From an uncultured Bacteroidales bacterium (GTDB lineage: Bacteria > Bacteroidota > Bacteroidia > Bacteroidales > UBA932), in the NCBI GenBank assembly GCA_946999645.1, contig CAMQDS010000003.1, forward strand, positions 1 through 64,000: a stretch of 64,000 nucleotides of DNA, read 5' to 3'. The translations under genes were made by a program, and so were the position numbers. Of the stretch, positions 1-9,401 are shown piece after piece; positions within the stretch are counted from its first letter, which is position 1, and each line of letters starts with the position of its first letter. The notes under the pieces are model-generated. The model was not told the DNA's origin. It searched no databases and worked only from the letters and a program-made list of their open reading frames with translations.

Positions 1-842
1 TGTAATACAGTATAACTATAACTCTTTTTAACCCATACCAACATATTTGGTACATTAGGATTATCGGTATCTTGTATTTTATTTTTGGATTCTTCATAAA
101 TTTCATAATCAGCCTTACTTAAATCCTTTCCTGTAGGTCCTGATTCTTTTTCAGATTTGAAATTCTTTGCAGCAAAAGCAATTAATAGTGTTTTTCCTGG
201 TTTTAATGTACTGCCATTTTCAGGAATCTGGAAAATATCACTTACAGCTAAGAAATCATCCTGCGGAGGATATTTAAAGTAGACATTAGGCCTTGCGGCA
301 CCAGAGAGAATTTCACCAATAAGTAATAACGTCCCACCAACAAGGACACTATGATCAGAGTTGTTTTTTATAATGATGTACTGACAGCCCTTAGTAGCAT
401 CATTAAATTTAGTATCTCTTATCTTATTACCGATAAAATATACCTCATCAATAATAAGATCTCCTGCCTGAGGAACGTGGGTATACTGTGTAAAATTAAG
501 TATTCTAACAGGTTCTCTATCCTTTGAGACAAGTCTTATTTGACAACTTCTGTTCTCTGTTGTCGCATTTTCATCAACACTAAGGGTAATTGAACTGCTG
601 TTAACACTTATGACATTAAGCCATTTTTCACTTTCAGGTATAACAACATTGTAGTCTATAGCACCAGGCAGATTTATGACTACTTTTCCAGATTGGAATG
701 AAGCAGTAGCTCGCACTTCATTAGAAGCCGTTGCATTAATTGCTAAATCAGTTTTTTGTTTAAGAGGTAAAACTGAATCCTCTTCTTTCTGACAGCCAAA
801 TAGAACCGCCAGGCCGATTAAAATAAATGATATTCTTTTCAT
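1..842 (-). CDS. DUF4876-type surface lipoprotein, 3' end outside the window
   Basis: The reading frame opens at the ATG at 842 and stays open to the left edge (280 codons), so the C-terminus is missing. The first residues are MKRISFILIGLAVLFGC, a lipoprotein signal peptide with lipobox LFGC, so the protein should be anchored in a membrane, probably on the surface. Residues about 25-130 look like a BACON/immunoglobulin-type beta domain. From about residue 140 the text (IIDEVYFIGNK, YIIIKNNSDHSV) matches my memory of DUF4876, a Bacteroidota family of unknown function. It is the last visible gene of the receptor operon, 11 bp after the barrel gene. Its role is probably ligand capture, which is inference from context. 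The family name is from recall and was not searched. Confidence 0.75.
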   Translation of the reverse strand, partial: MKRISFILIGLAVLFGCQKEEDSVLPLKQKTDLAINATASNEVRATASFQSGKVVINLPGAIDYNVVIPESEKWLNVISVNSSSITLSVDENATTENRSCQIRLVSKDREPVRILNFTQYTHVPQAGDLIIDEVYFIGNKIRDTKFNDATKGCQYIIIKNNSDHSVLVGGTLLLIGEILSGAARPNVYFKYPPQDDFLAVSDIFQIPENGSTLKPGKTLLIAFAAKNFKSEKESGPTGKDLSKADYEIYEESKNKIQDTDNPNVPNMLVWVKKSYSYTVL

Positions 843-853
843 TCATTTAAAAA

Positions 854-2404
854 TTAAAAAATTAAATATGTTGATACATAAAGATTTTCACCTTTAACGC
901 CGTCTAAAAATCTGGAATGTGTCCAACTTAATGAAAGACCAAGCGAACCTATTTTTTGGAACTGGCGTTGTACAGACAAACGAATATTATTAGCAAAGAA
1001 ATTCATAGCCTCAATCTGAAACTGCCTATCCAAGCATCGTCTAATAACAGGCTCCATAAGTTCATCATTATTAACCAGTTTACTTTTATAGCAGTAACTA
1101 TATACAGGTTTCTCCTCAATATGAAGCAGCCATTTTTCAATACTAAAAATCAAACCGCATTTTAAATTACCAGTTCCTCTTGCAATACTCATAGACTTTG
1201 CTGGGAACTTATAAGTTTCCAACTTTCTATTAAATTCAACACCTGGAGAAAAATAAACAGCAGACCTCCTCCACGTCATTTGTACAAGACCTGATACTCT
1301 ACCATCAAACAAATTTTCCTTATACATAGGCAATCTTGCAAGGACCTTGAAATTATCCGTTATCCCATTATCACTAATATTTTCAATTCCCCTATGAAAA
1401 CCAGCAGCAACGGCAACTTCAGCCCCATAAATAAGACCTCCACTCTGCCTCCTGTAAGTAAAAAAAGTCTCTGCCCTATGCTTATATAAATTAGTGGCAG
1501 GAGTATAGTTTTGATTAACTAACAATCTATTAATCGCAATATTATTATATGTAATTCCTGCATTAAGACCAGTTTTTGACAATGACTGCATTAATAAATT
1601 CGCAGTATAACCTCTTCCTTCATAACGAGTAAATATATATATACCGTTACCAGCAAATCTTGCATAATGACTTCCTATTCCAGTAAGATGCCACTCTATG
1701 GCATTAGCACCATCTGGATTTACAAAACGCATATTCTGATCTTGATTGTAAACTCTATAAGCCATGTTTAATGAAAACATATGTTTCCTACTCTTATATC
1801 CCACTGATGTAGATAAAGACATATCTGAAACAATGTTTCTCGGACGAGGGTCCACTTCGCCCCATTCATGAGAAGCTTTATACTTGCCACTGAAAGCATA
1901 GAATAATCTCCCGGCAGTATGAGCATAAGCCCCATTAAAAGAGTAATATTCATAATGTCTGTCACCCCCTACCGAATCTGCTAAAAAGTATGGATAAAGG
2001 AACTCAAAATCGGAAGTAGAATTCCACTTCACTGATTTTTTTACACTCCTTGAATAAGTTGCCCCACCCCTCAATTTAATCTTAGGATTTAATTGAATAA
2101 TAGATGTTGCATCAAATCTGCCATTAAAATTGGTTTTTCCATTTCTTTCATCAAGAGGCTTTTGAGTATCATTTAGACCAAAAGAAAAATTAATCTTTGA
2201 TAAATTAGGATACATACTGTACGCAAAACCTCCAGCAATATCATCACCTAACACCCTTGAATCGGCAGCAAACATATTTGCATAAATTTCCTGCACCGAA
2301 CGTAAATTCAAATTTTTAACATTCCTAACTTTGGAACTGCATATAAGAGATGCAATAAAAAGAAGCCACAGAGAAACTGCGATATTTTTTAATATTCTGC
2401 TCAT
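854..2404 (-). CDS. DUF6850-type outer-membrane beta-barrel protein
   Basis: A 516-residue protein with an N-terminal signal peptide (hydrophobic residues about 8-24) and a body rich in alternating aromatic and polar residues ending in the strand VSTYLIF. A terminal aromatic residue is the usual outer-membrane barrel signature. I read it as the DUF6850 family, which I recall beside DUF4876 lipoproteins and TonB receptors in Bacteroidales. Its function is unknown. I place the start at the ATG at 2404, where the preceding gene's TGA shares one base with it (TGATG). A GTG one codon upstream at 2407 is possible but less likely. This overlap indicates translational coupling with the small lipoprotein. 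It has no plug or TonB box, so it is probably not itself a TonB-dependent receptor. Confidence 0.75.
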   Translation of the reverse strand: MSRILKNIAVSLWLLFIASLICSSKVRNVKNLNLRSVQEIYANMFAADSRVLGDDIAGGFAYSMYPNLSKINFSFGLNDTQKPLDERNGKTNFNGRFDATSIIQLNPKIKLRGGATYSRSVKKSVKWNSTSDFEFLYPYFLADSVGGDRHYEYYSFNGAYAHTAGRLFYAFSGKYKASHEWGEVDPRPRNIVSDMSLSTSVGYKSRKHMFSLNMAYRVYNQDQNMRFVNPDGANAIEWHLTGIGSHYARFAGNGIYIFTRYEGRGYTANLLMQSLSKTGLNAGITYNNIAINRLLVNQNYTPATNLYKHRAETFFTYRRQSGGLIYGAEVAVAAGFHRGIENISDNGITDNFKVLARLPMYKENLFDGRVSGLVQMTWRRSAVYFSPGVEFNRKLETYKFPAKSMSIARGTGNLKCGLIFSIEKWLLHIEEKPVYSYCYKSKLVNNDELMEPVIRRCLDRQFQIEAMNFFANNIRLSVQRQFQKIGSLGLSLSWTHSRFLDGVKGENLYVSTYLIF

Positions 2405-2796
2405 CACTTCAAGTAAAATACATTAATTTCAACTTTTTCTTTATCACCAATAAGATAAACTGCCTTTGCAGGGACATTATGTCCCAAACTCCTCACTCTT
2501 CTTATACTTCCATCTTCAAAAACAGCATCGCCATCAAAGGATATCATATATGTCCCTTTCAATAGCTTTACAGTACCTACACCATTCTTAAATATAGGAA
2601 ACTTAAAATCCCTTCCAGTTTCAATATTTCTCAATTTTATACCTGTAATCGTTTCATCCACCGTTACCGTCACTGGTACTTTTCCATCAGCCATATTCAG
2701 TTTCATAGTAAGATTGCAAAATATATTATTTTCAATCTTTCCCGTACAACTGCATAGGGAAAATATAATACCTATAACAATTACTCTTATTCTCAT
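2404..2796 (-). CDS. Small lipoprotein of the receptor operon, unknown family
   Basis: A 130-residue protein starting MRIRVIVIGIIFSLCSC, with lipobox SLCSC, so it is a predicted lipoprotein. The mature part looks like one all-beta domain: a stretch similar to carboxypeptidase-regulatory or transthyretin-like folds (VTVTVDETITGIKL, then GVGTVKLLKGTYMISFDG). I do not recognise a named family. It lies 5 bp after the TonB receptor and is coupled to the barrel gene by a TGATG overlap, so it must be made with them. A periplasmic or surface accessory of the receptor is the simplest reading, but this is inference. Confidence 0.7.
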   Translation of the reverse strand: MRIRVIVIGIIFSLCSCTGKIENNIFCNLTMKLNMADGKVPVTVTVDETITGIKLRNIETGRDFKFPIFKNGVGTVKLLKGTYMISFDGDAVFEDGSIRRVRSLGHNVPAKAVYLIGDKEKVEINVFYLK

Positions 2797-2801
2797 AATT
2801 T

Positions 2802-5546
2802 CTAAAATTTAAATGACAGTTCCATTCCGAAATATGGAAGAACACTTCTACGTTGAAGACGCTTCCAAAGATAGAAATCCTTGTTTACACTGAATATTTT
2901 ATTCACAAACAGCGAACAGGTTATTTTATCATCATACAGCTTTTTAGTAACTTTCAAATTAACATTCATACTAAAAGGAATCTTTTCTTTAAAAAATTTC
3001 CCCTGTGCAAAATCTCTAATCATAATAGCATATATTCCATTTTTGGCAGACTCTTCTGTAAACGGATGACTTTTTAAATTTTTATCTATATATGAAATAG
3101 GAATAGGGTTTAATGGAAGATTATCCCTACTTGTATACCACAGACATTGGAACGAGGTAGAGAAAATAAGTCCTAATTTCTGTATATAGGTATCAAACAT
3201 AAAATTTGTATTAAAATACTCATATTCAGTCTTTTCAGTAATATCATAAAGTCCTATGTACGGATAGCGTTTCCCTTTAAGATTCACATTCGGCCAATAG
3301 TATTCCGGAATACTGTTTGAGTATCTTGTCCTAAACCAAGCGCCATTTATTGTAAGCCTTGTTGCGAGAGGTTTAATACGTTTAGTTGAAAAAGTCAACT
3401 CAATCCCTTCCTTTGTATTTCTACTTCCATTATTAAGAAAAGAATAGCCCAAAATAGCTGTATCCAATTGATATGGAATGTCTCCCAAATCAGGAGGCCC
3501 TGTAAGTTCATCAGAATCTACCTTGCTTTCATCATAGTCTTTAAATAAAACTCTATGATATGATGTAGCATTTCTAAAACCTGATGTCATATCTTCCTTA
3601 AAATAATCGAGTGCAAAACTATATCCGTTCCAATGAATATCTCCACCTGTCTCCCACTTAATATTAGTTGCTGCATACAATCCTTTGTTTGTAGGATTTA
3701 TTTTACATACCAACATATTTACCCTTCTAAAATTCTCATTATTACTCCAATAATTGAACTGTGGCAGATCTTCATATAAAACATCTGGATGAAGTTGCTG
3801 CATTGTAGGGAACTTTCGATGCAAGCCGAAACCTCCATATATCCCAAATTCCGCCTTTTTTCCAGAAATTGTTATTGCAGGCATATCTACACGTACGTTT
3901 ACACGTGGCTCTACATATGGTTTCCACTGCAGGAAATAACCTTTACCAATATTTCCCATCATACCGCCACGAACCCCAAAAGCCGCTTCAGTACAAAAGC
4001 CCCAAAATGTAACTTTCTGCCTATATTCAAGATAGGTCGCAACCTGTTGCAAAGCAGGAATATCCCTATATACCCTCGGTCTTATATCCTTAATAGTTCG
4101 AGGAGAAAAAGGACGCATAACATCAAATATACTTCCACGTCCATAATTTTTCGCCATTTTCCACTCTGCCCCTACATTAAAACGGTGTTCAAAAGCTCCT
4201 GTTTTTTTCATAAAAGAAGATGAGGCTACAATATTTCCATAAAAAGGAAGACCTTCAACCACAAGCGTAGCATCGTACTGTGACGGTGGAATTATAGCAT
4301 CGAACTCTCCTGCTTCTTTGGATGCCGAAAGTGGTTCCGAACCTCCAGCTATAAACCTCCATCTATCTATAATATCTTTTGCATAAGAAAATGAAGATTT
4401 AAAATTAAAAGTTCTAAAAAAACGTCCAGGTTTTTTGGAATTAATAGAAAAATCAAGAGCCGTCATAAACCTGTTATATGAAGACTTATATGTTTCAACT
4501 GCCCTCTTATAACCCCTATCAATATCACGGTCATCTTTCTGATCATCAAAAGAACCCGTATAGTCAGTATTCCAATTTAATCTATAGATATATTGCCTGG
4601 AATCATCAAACCACGTCTTTCCTATCCTTAAACTTCCAGTGGCCCTCTTATAATTTTGGCGAAGGTTACGGGGATCAACCCTTGAATCAAAAATATTAAG
4701 GCTTAGATTTGATGTAAATTTATTTTTGGACTTAGTCTCAAAATCCTTTGCCATATAAAGCAATTTACTGGTCATATCGGCTTTAAACCTCGCTCTTAAA
4801 TCGTTACCTCCACTTCTACGTTTTATATTTATAACCCCTGACGTTAGATCTCCATACGTAACTGAAGGTATTCCCCTTATTACATCAACATATTCTATAT
4901 CCTCTGTTGTAAGGGTTCTCATATCCATACCGTTGTTTACATATGTAGAACCCATCATACTATATGAAGGAGTATATTGCATATTGGCATCATTCTCTAT
5001 ACTCGCCCCATCCAATATAAACTTCGTTCCAAGGGCAGAAGTAGATGAATATCCTCCAGCACTTCTAAGGTTTATCGTTTGAGGTCTACCGAAGTTTGGA
5101 TCTATAGAACGACCTCCTGGCAGGAGTTCAAGCAAATCAGCAAAACCCGAAGGCTGTATATGGCTAATTGCATCTTCTCCTATCCTTGACACACTCGTAA
5201 GTCCCTTGCTTTCGGTTGCCGTTACTACAACTTCATTAATTGCAAAAGCCTTAGGGGTAAGCACGTAAATGCCATCTTTCCGAAGTTTAAACTTAGATTT
5301 TTTATATCCCAAACAAGAAATTTCAAGCATCACAGAATCACTTGTCGTTTTAGATTTAGGCAATTCAAAAACTCCATCTGATTTGGACACTGTCCATACT
5401 CCGGTACCTGATAACTTTACGACAGCACCTGCTATCGGTTCATAGGATTTAGAATCCATAACCTTGCCATTGTACTTATCATTTGCCTTAAGATCAGGCA
5501 AATACAATAGCAAAACAGAAAAGATAATTACTAAAATACGGTTCAT
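2802..5546 (-). CDS. TonB-dependent outer-membrane receptor with carboxypeptidase-like domain
   Basis: A 914-residue receptor. Order of parts: signal peptide (residues 1-22, ending DLKAN), a CarboxypepD_reg-like domain (about 25-100, YNGKVMDSKSYEPIAGAVV), a TonB-box region (EVVVTATES, about 107-115), a plug (about 120-245) and a C-terminal barrel ending GMELSFKF. It has no STN signalling domain and no SusD partner, so it is not a glycan SusC. It leads the operon with the small lipoprotein, the DUF6850 barrel and the DUF4876 lipoprotein. The substrate cannot be told from sequence; metal, haem or peptide are all possible. The start is the ATG at 5546, with a TTG one codon upstream. No convincing promoter match was found in the 155 bp upstream. 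Confidence 0.9.
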   Translation of the reverse strand: MNRILVIIFSVLLLYLPDLKANDKYNGKVMDSKSYEPIAGAVVKLSGTGVWTVSKSDGVFELPKSKTTSDSVMLEISCLGYKKSKFKLRKDGIYVLTPKAFAINEVVVTATESKGLTSVSRIGEDAISHIQPSGFADLLELLPGGRSIDPNFGRPQTINLRSAGGYSSTSALGTKFILDGASIENDANMQYTPSYSMMGSTYVNNGMDMRTLTTEDIEYVDVIRGIPSVTYGDLTSGVINIKRRSGGNDLRARFKADMTSKLLYMAKDFETKSKNKFTSNLSLNIFDSRVDPRNLRQNYKRATGSLRIGKTWFDDSRQYIYRLNWNTDYTGSFDDQKDDRDIDRGYKRAVETYKSSYNRFMTALDFSINSKKPGRFFRTFNFKSSFSYAKDIIDRWRFIAGGSEPLSASKEAGEFDAIIPPSQYDATLVVEGLPFYGNIVASSSFMKKTGAFEHRFNVGAEWKMAKNYGRGSIFDVMRPFSPRTIKDIRPRVYRDIPALQQVATYLEYRQKVTFWGFCTEAAFGVRGGMMGNIGKGYFLQWKPYVEPRVNVRVDMPAITISGKKAEFGIYGGFGLHRKFPTMQQLHPDVLYEDLPQFNYWSNNENFRRVNMLVCKINPTNKGLYAATNIKWETGGDIHWNGYSFALDYFKEDMTSGFRNATSYHRVLFKDYDESKVDSDELTGPPDLGDIPYQLDTAILGYSFLNNGSRNTKEGIELTFSTKRIKPLATRLTINGAWFRTRYSNSIPEYYWPNVNLKGKRYPYIGLYDITEKTEYEYFNTNFMFDTYIQKLGLIFSTSFQCLWYTSRDNLPLNPIPISYIDKNLKSHPFTEESAKNGIYAIMIRDFAQGKFFKEKIPFSMNVNLKVTKKLYDDKITCSLFVNKIFSVNKDFYLWKRLQRRSVLPYFGMELSFKF

Positions 5547-5620
5547 CAAAAATGACTTTTATGAACCGCTAATGTATATTTTCGTTATATACTGTACAAT
5601 ACCAAAAAGTAGGTAGTATT

Positions 5621-5669
5621 AAAGAAAAATATCATACTTATTTGGTATTTACATCAAATAAGTATGATA
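5621..5669 (-). terminator. Intrinsic terminator after the S41 protease operon
   Basis: A perfect 15-bp inverted repeat (5630-5644 and 5655-5669) with a 10-nt loop. On the minus strand it is followed by TTTTTCTTT. The stem is AT-rich, but it is long and perfect. It lies 33 bp past the stop of the S41 protease gene and upstream of the TonB receptor operon, so it should insulate the two. Confidence 0.8.
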
Positions 5670-5701
5670 CACAATGGAAATTAAAACAAAACTGGATAAT
5701 T

Positions 5702-7294
5702 CTAATTTGATTTATACTTTATAGCAGTCTGAGCCACGTCATCCACAGGTAGATACAATTTGTAAAAAGCATCTTCGCCAAGGCGGCTATACCTTGCTAT
5801 TAATGCTTTAATCTGCGGCAATAAATACGATTCTGTCTGTTTCCACTCCCCTGGAGAAAGACGTATACCATCCCTTGATAAGGCAAATGCTGGGAATGAT
5901 ACAGAAATATTTAATCTATCTAAGAAAGAATTAAGAGATTTATAATTATCAATATTTGATAACTCTTTTCTATACTTATCAAAAATATAGGAAGCAAAAC
6001 GCATTTGAACCGCCTTTTTATTACACTTGATAAAAAACTTTGAGGCTTTGGTTGTATCTATAGGGACAAAAACATCTGGTATTATACCTCCTCCACCATA
6101 TACAACACGTCCTGACACAGTCTTATAGGCTTTTGTACTATCTACTTTTATGCTATCCTTATTAAACATTTCCCCAGTAGCCCAACGATTGTAAATATCG
6201 TAATTATAATCATCTCCAGAATAAGGCTTTTGTATACAACGTCCAGATGGAGTGTAAAAACGCGCTACAGTAATCCTAATGCCTGAACCATCAGTAAAAT
6301 ATATCGGTTCCTGTACCAAACCTTTTCCAAAAGACCTCCGTCCAAACACAATTCCCCTATCATTATCCTGTATAGCTCCAGCAAAAATTTCACTCGAAGA
6401 AGCAGATGACTCATTAATTAATACATATAACACTATGTCTTTCAATGTACCACGCCCATCAGCCTTATAATCTTCTTTCTTTCGGTTTCTGCCTTTCAGG
6501 TATACAATTTCGTCACCTTTATCAAGAAACATATTGGCAAGTTTTAGAGCCTGATCTAAATATCCACCTGTATTGTCCCTCAAGTCAAAAATAAGTTTCT
6601 TCATCCCCTCAGAAAGAAGTTTTTGGGTTGCGGCCGAAACTTCTTCATATGTGTTTCTGCTAAATTTTGACAATCTCAAATAGGCAATAGTGTCATTAAT
6701 CATAAATGAGGCATCCACACAATGAATAGGGATTTTTCCTCTCGTAATATCAAAAGGTATCCTGTTTCCTTCACGTTGCACAGTGATTTTCACTTTACTA
6801 CCTGAGGGTCCTTTCATCCTTCTAACCATGCTGTCCTGAGGAAATTTAACTCCAGCTATTACCTTATCATCAACCTTTAGTATTCTGTCCCCTTTCATCA
6901 GTCCTACCTTTTCAGATGGACCTCCAGGTAATACTTCCAACACTATTGCTGTATCATTAGGTACATTAAACTGTATACCAATTCCATCAAAATTACCAGC
7001 AAGTTCACTTTCTGAACTTTCCAATTCAGCAGGGGGAAGATATATAGAGTGAGGATCTAATTTTGCAAGCACAGCAGTCACTGCAGCATCTGTAACCATA
7101 TTCTCATCTATAGTATCAACATAATTATTTTTCACCTCATTAAGTATAAGGTTCAATTTACCCCAATCTCCAGATTGTATTTGTGCAGTATGTTTTACCT
7201 TGGATACAATCCCAGAACCGACTACGGTAAGAAGTATGCCTAATACTATACCCAAACCAGCTATAAGCAGACTTTCCTTATTATTTTTATTCAT
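5702..7294 (-). CDS. S41-family C-terminal processing protease
   Basis: A 530-residue membrane-anchored serine protease. A single hydrophobic segment (about residues 10-30) should export it to the periplasm. A PDZ domain follows (about 80-165, GIGIQF, GGPSEKVGL, GDRILKV), then the S41 catalytic domain (about 185-370). The Ser-Lys dyad is visible as Ser in NESSASSSE and Lys in SFGKGLVQ. The C-terminal 130 residues are helical and family-typical in Bacteroidales. It trims or degrades periplasmic proteins from their C-termini. I prefer the ATG at 7294 (MNKNNKES), which overlaps the dCMP deaminase stop by 8 bp. An ATG at 7306 would add MPII. It is the last gene of the operon before a terminator. 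Confidence 0.92.
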   Translation of the reverse strand: MNKNNKESLLIAGLGIVLGILLTVVGSGIVSKVKHTAQIQSGDWGKLNLILNEVKNNYVDTIDENMVTDAAVTAVLAKLDPHSIYLPPAELESSESELAGNFDGIGIQFNVPNDTAIVLEVLPGGPSEKVGLMKGDRILKVDDKVIAGVKFPQDSMVRRMKGPSGSKVKITVQREGNRIPFDITRGKIPIHCVDASFMINDTIAYLRLSKFSRNTYEEVSAATQKLLSEGMKKLIFDLRDNTGGYLDQALKLANMFLDKGDEIVYLKGRNRKKEDYKADGRGTLKDIVLYVLINESSASSSEIFAGAIQDNDRGIVFGRRSFGKGLVQEPIYFTDGSGIRITVARFYTPSGRCIQKPYSGDDYNYDIYNRWATGEMFNKDSIKVDSTKAYKTVSGRVVYGGGGIIPDVFVPIDTTKASKFFIKCNKKAVQMRFASYIFDKYRKELSNIDNYKSLNSFLDRLNISVSFPAFALSRDGIRLSPGEWKQTESYLLPQIKALIARYSRLGEDAFYKLYLPVDDVAQTAIKYKSN

Positions 7295-7715
7295 TATTAT
7301 CGGCATTATCTAATTTAACAATTTCCACCCCTGCTCTTTCCAACAGTTCTATTCCGTCCTTAAGACGATATTCATCCCTATAGACTACTCTCTTTATTCC
7401 TGACTGAATTATAAGTTTTGCACATTCCAAACATGGAGAGGCAGTCACATATAATGTAGCTCCTTCACTACTGTTTCCAGATTTGGCAATTTTTGATATT
7501 GCATTTGCTTCAGCATGAAGCACATACGGCTTTGTAGCCCCAGTTTCATCTTCACATATATTTTCAAATCCAGCTGGAGTACCATTATAGCCATCTGAAA
7601 TAATCATTCGGTCTTTCACCAAAAGAGCTCCCACCTTACGCCTTTTACAGTAAGAATTTTTAGCCCAGATGAGAGCCATTTCCATGTAACTATTGTCAAA
7701 TTTATTTACCGACAT
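7287..7715 (-). CDS. dCMP deaminase family protein
   Basis: A 142-residue zinc-dependent nucleotide deaminase, the usual length for the family. The zinc and catalytic motifs are seen as HAEANAI (His ligand and catalytic Glu) and PCLECAKL (two Cys ligands). The N-terminal GALLVKD and SDGYNGTPAGF motifs fit deoxycytidylate deaminase, which converts dCMP to dUMP for thymidylate synthesis. A ComEB-type annotation would name the same fold. It begins 4 bp before the stop of the acyl-CoA synthetase gene and its 3' end overlaps the S41 protease start, so it is an internal cistron of the operon. Confidence 0.92.
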   Translation of the reverse strand: MSVNKFDNSYMEMALIWAKNSYCKRRKVGALLVKDRMIISDGYNGTPAGFENICEDETGATKPYVLHAEANAISKIAKSGNSSEGATLYVTASPCLECAKLIIQSGIKRVVYRDEYRLKDGIELLERAGVEIVKLDNADNNE

Positions 7716-7719
7716 AGTA

Positions 7720-9372
7720 TTAATTTCTCTGATAGAGATACCTTTTTATACTCCTCTTAGGTGTCCTTTCAAAGTCTTCAGGCAAAAATTCCATTTTCTT
7801 TATTTGTGCATAATTAGGAACTTCTGTATTTATAACATGAAGGGCACTTTCAAGTCGTGCTTCAAGATCTGTACGTGAGAGACCGTCTAATTCGCCAAGA
7901 TGATAATCTGGGTAAACTAATGCAATCAGACTTCCATTGTCTTCAATCACCAAAGAATCAACAACATAAGTAACATTATTAATAACAGCCTCCAACTCTT
8001 CTGGATATATATTCTGTCCGCTTGGCCCCAAAATCATACATTTAGAACGACCTCTTAAATAGATATACCCATCATCATCAATAACTCCCATATCCCCAGT
8101 CTTGAACCAACCGTCATCCGTAAATGAAGACTTTGTAGCTTCCTCATTTTTAAAATAACCCAAGAATACATTAGGGCCAGACACTTGAACTTCTCCTGGA
8201 ATGTGACGTGGATCCGCTGAATCAATTCTGACTTTCATATTTAGGGCAGGTTTGCCGCAGGAATTTACACGGGTTTCATTCCAATGAGCATAGGCTATAA
8301 TAGGGGCTGTTTCTGTCATACCATAACCTACTGTATAAGGAAAGCCTATAGTATGGAAGAAATTTTCAACTTCCGGATTAAATGCCGCCCCACCTAAAAT
8401 TATTTCTTCAAAATTTCCTCCAAAAGTATTTACAAGTTCGGTACAGAATTTTTTCTGTATCATCTTGTCCAAAATTGGAAGTTTCATAAATAATTTATTC
8501 TTATCGATAATCGGTTTCAGTTTTGACTTATAAATTTTTTCGATTATCAAAGGAACAGCAATTATAATATTCGGTTTAATCTCTGCAAAAGCCTGTAAAA
8601 TCACCTTAGGACTTGGTACTCTTGTAAGGAAATGAACATGAGCTCCTACTGTCATTTCAAAGAGAAATTCGAACATCATACCATACATATGAGCTGTAGG
8701 AAGCATAGATACAACATTGGAAGTATTATTAATAAGTGGCTCTGCAACACGTGCAAACATAATATTAGAATAAATAGCCCTATATGGTATCATTACTCCT
8801 TTTGAAAATCCTGATGTTCCCGATGTATAATTAATTATAGCTAATTCATCTGCTGAATCGGCATAATAGTTCAAATCTTCTGGACCGAAATTATCAGGAT
8901 AACGTTTTCCGAAACTTTCATTAAGATGTTCTCTTATTTCTCTTAGTACAGTATTCTTTGCATACAAAAATTTAAATGTATTTATCTGCACAATAACAGA
9001 AAGATCCGGCATCTCTTCTGGTGTAAGACCTTCCCATATAACATCATCTACAAAAAGAACCTTAGCCTCTGAATGATTTACAAGATAGTGAATATTTCCA
9101 GCCTTAAACTCATGTAAAATAGGTACTGGAATGGCTCCGTAAGTCATTGCAGCAAGAAAACTTACACCCCAGTTAGCCTGATTTTTTGAACAAATAGCAA
9201 CCTTATCTCCCCTTTTCAAACCGCATTGTTCAAATGCAATATGGAGTTTTGCAATCCTACGTGCAACATCCCTATAAAATAGAGTAACACCCTGATAATT
9301 AGAAAGGGCAGGGCGGTCCCAATTCTCTTGAAAGCTCTTTTCAAACAGCTTGTTTACTGAAGAAAATTCCAT
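7720..9372 (-). CDS. Long-chain fatty acid-CoA ligase (AMP-binding enzyme)
   Basis: A 550-residue adenylate-forming enzyme. The ATP-binding P-loop NYTSGTSGFSKGVM is at about residues 180-193, the YGMTETAP motif at about 345, and the GWFKTGDMG hinge motif at about 415. A C-terminal lysine in the RSIKRYLY segment is a candidate catalytic residue. It activates a carboxylic acid, most likely a fatty acid, to its CoA thioester in the cytoplasm. Its substrate is not resolved by sequence. It sits 29 bp after the unknown membrane-anchored protein and 4 bp before dCMP deaminase in one operon. Confidence 0.9.
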   Translation of the reverse strand: MEFSSVNKLFEKSFQENWDRPALSNYQGVTLFYRDVARRIAKLHIAFEQCGLKRGDKVAICSKNQANWGVSFLAAMTYGAIPVPILHEFKAGNIHYLVNHSEAKVLFVDDVIWEGLTPEEMPDLSVIVQINTFKFLYAKNTVLREIREHLNESFGKRYPDNFGPEDLNYYADSADELAIINYTSGTSGFSKGVMIPYRAIYSNIMFARVAEPLINNTSNVVSMLPTAHMYGMMFEFLFEMTVGAHVHFLTRVPSPKVILQAFAEIKPNIIIAVPLIIEKIYKSKLKPIIDKNKLFMKLPILDKMIQKKFCTELVNTFGGNFEEIILGGAAFNPEVENFFHTIGFPYTVGYGMTETAPIIAYAHWNETRVNSCGKPALNMKVRIDSADPRHIPGEVQVSGPNVFLGYFKNEEATKSSFTDDGWFKTGDMGVIDDDGYIYLRGRSKCMILGPSGQNIYPEELEAVINNVTYVVDSLVIEDNGSLIALVYPDYHLGELDGLSRTDLEARLESALHVINTEVPNYAQIKKMEFLPEDFERTPKRSIKRYLYQRN

Positions 9373-9401
9373 AAATTATTTATTTTCTGTTTAAAGTTCT
9401 A

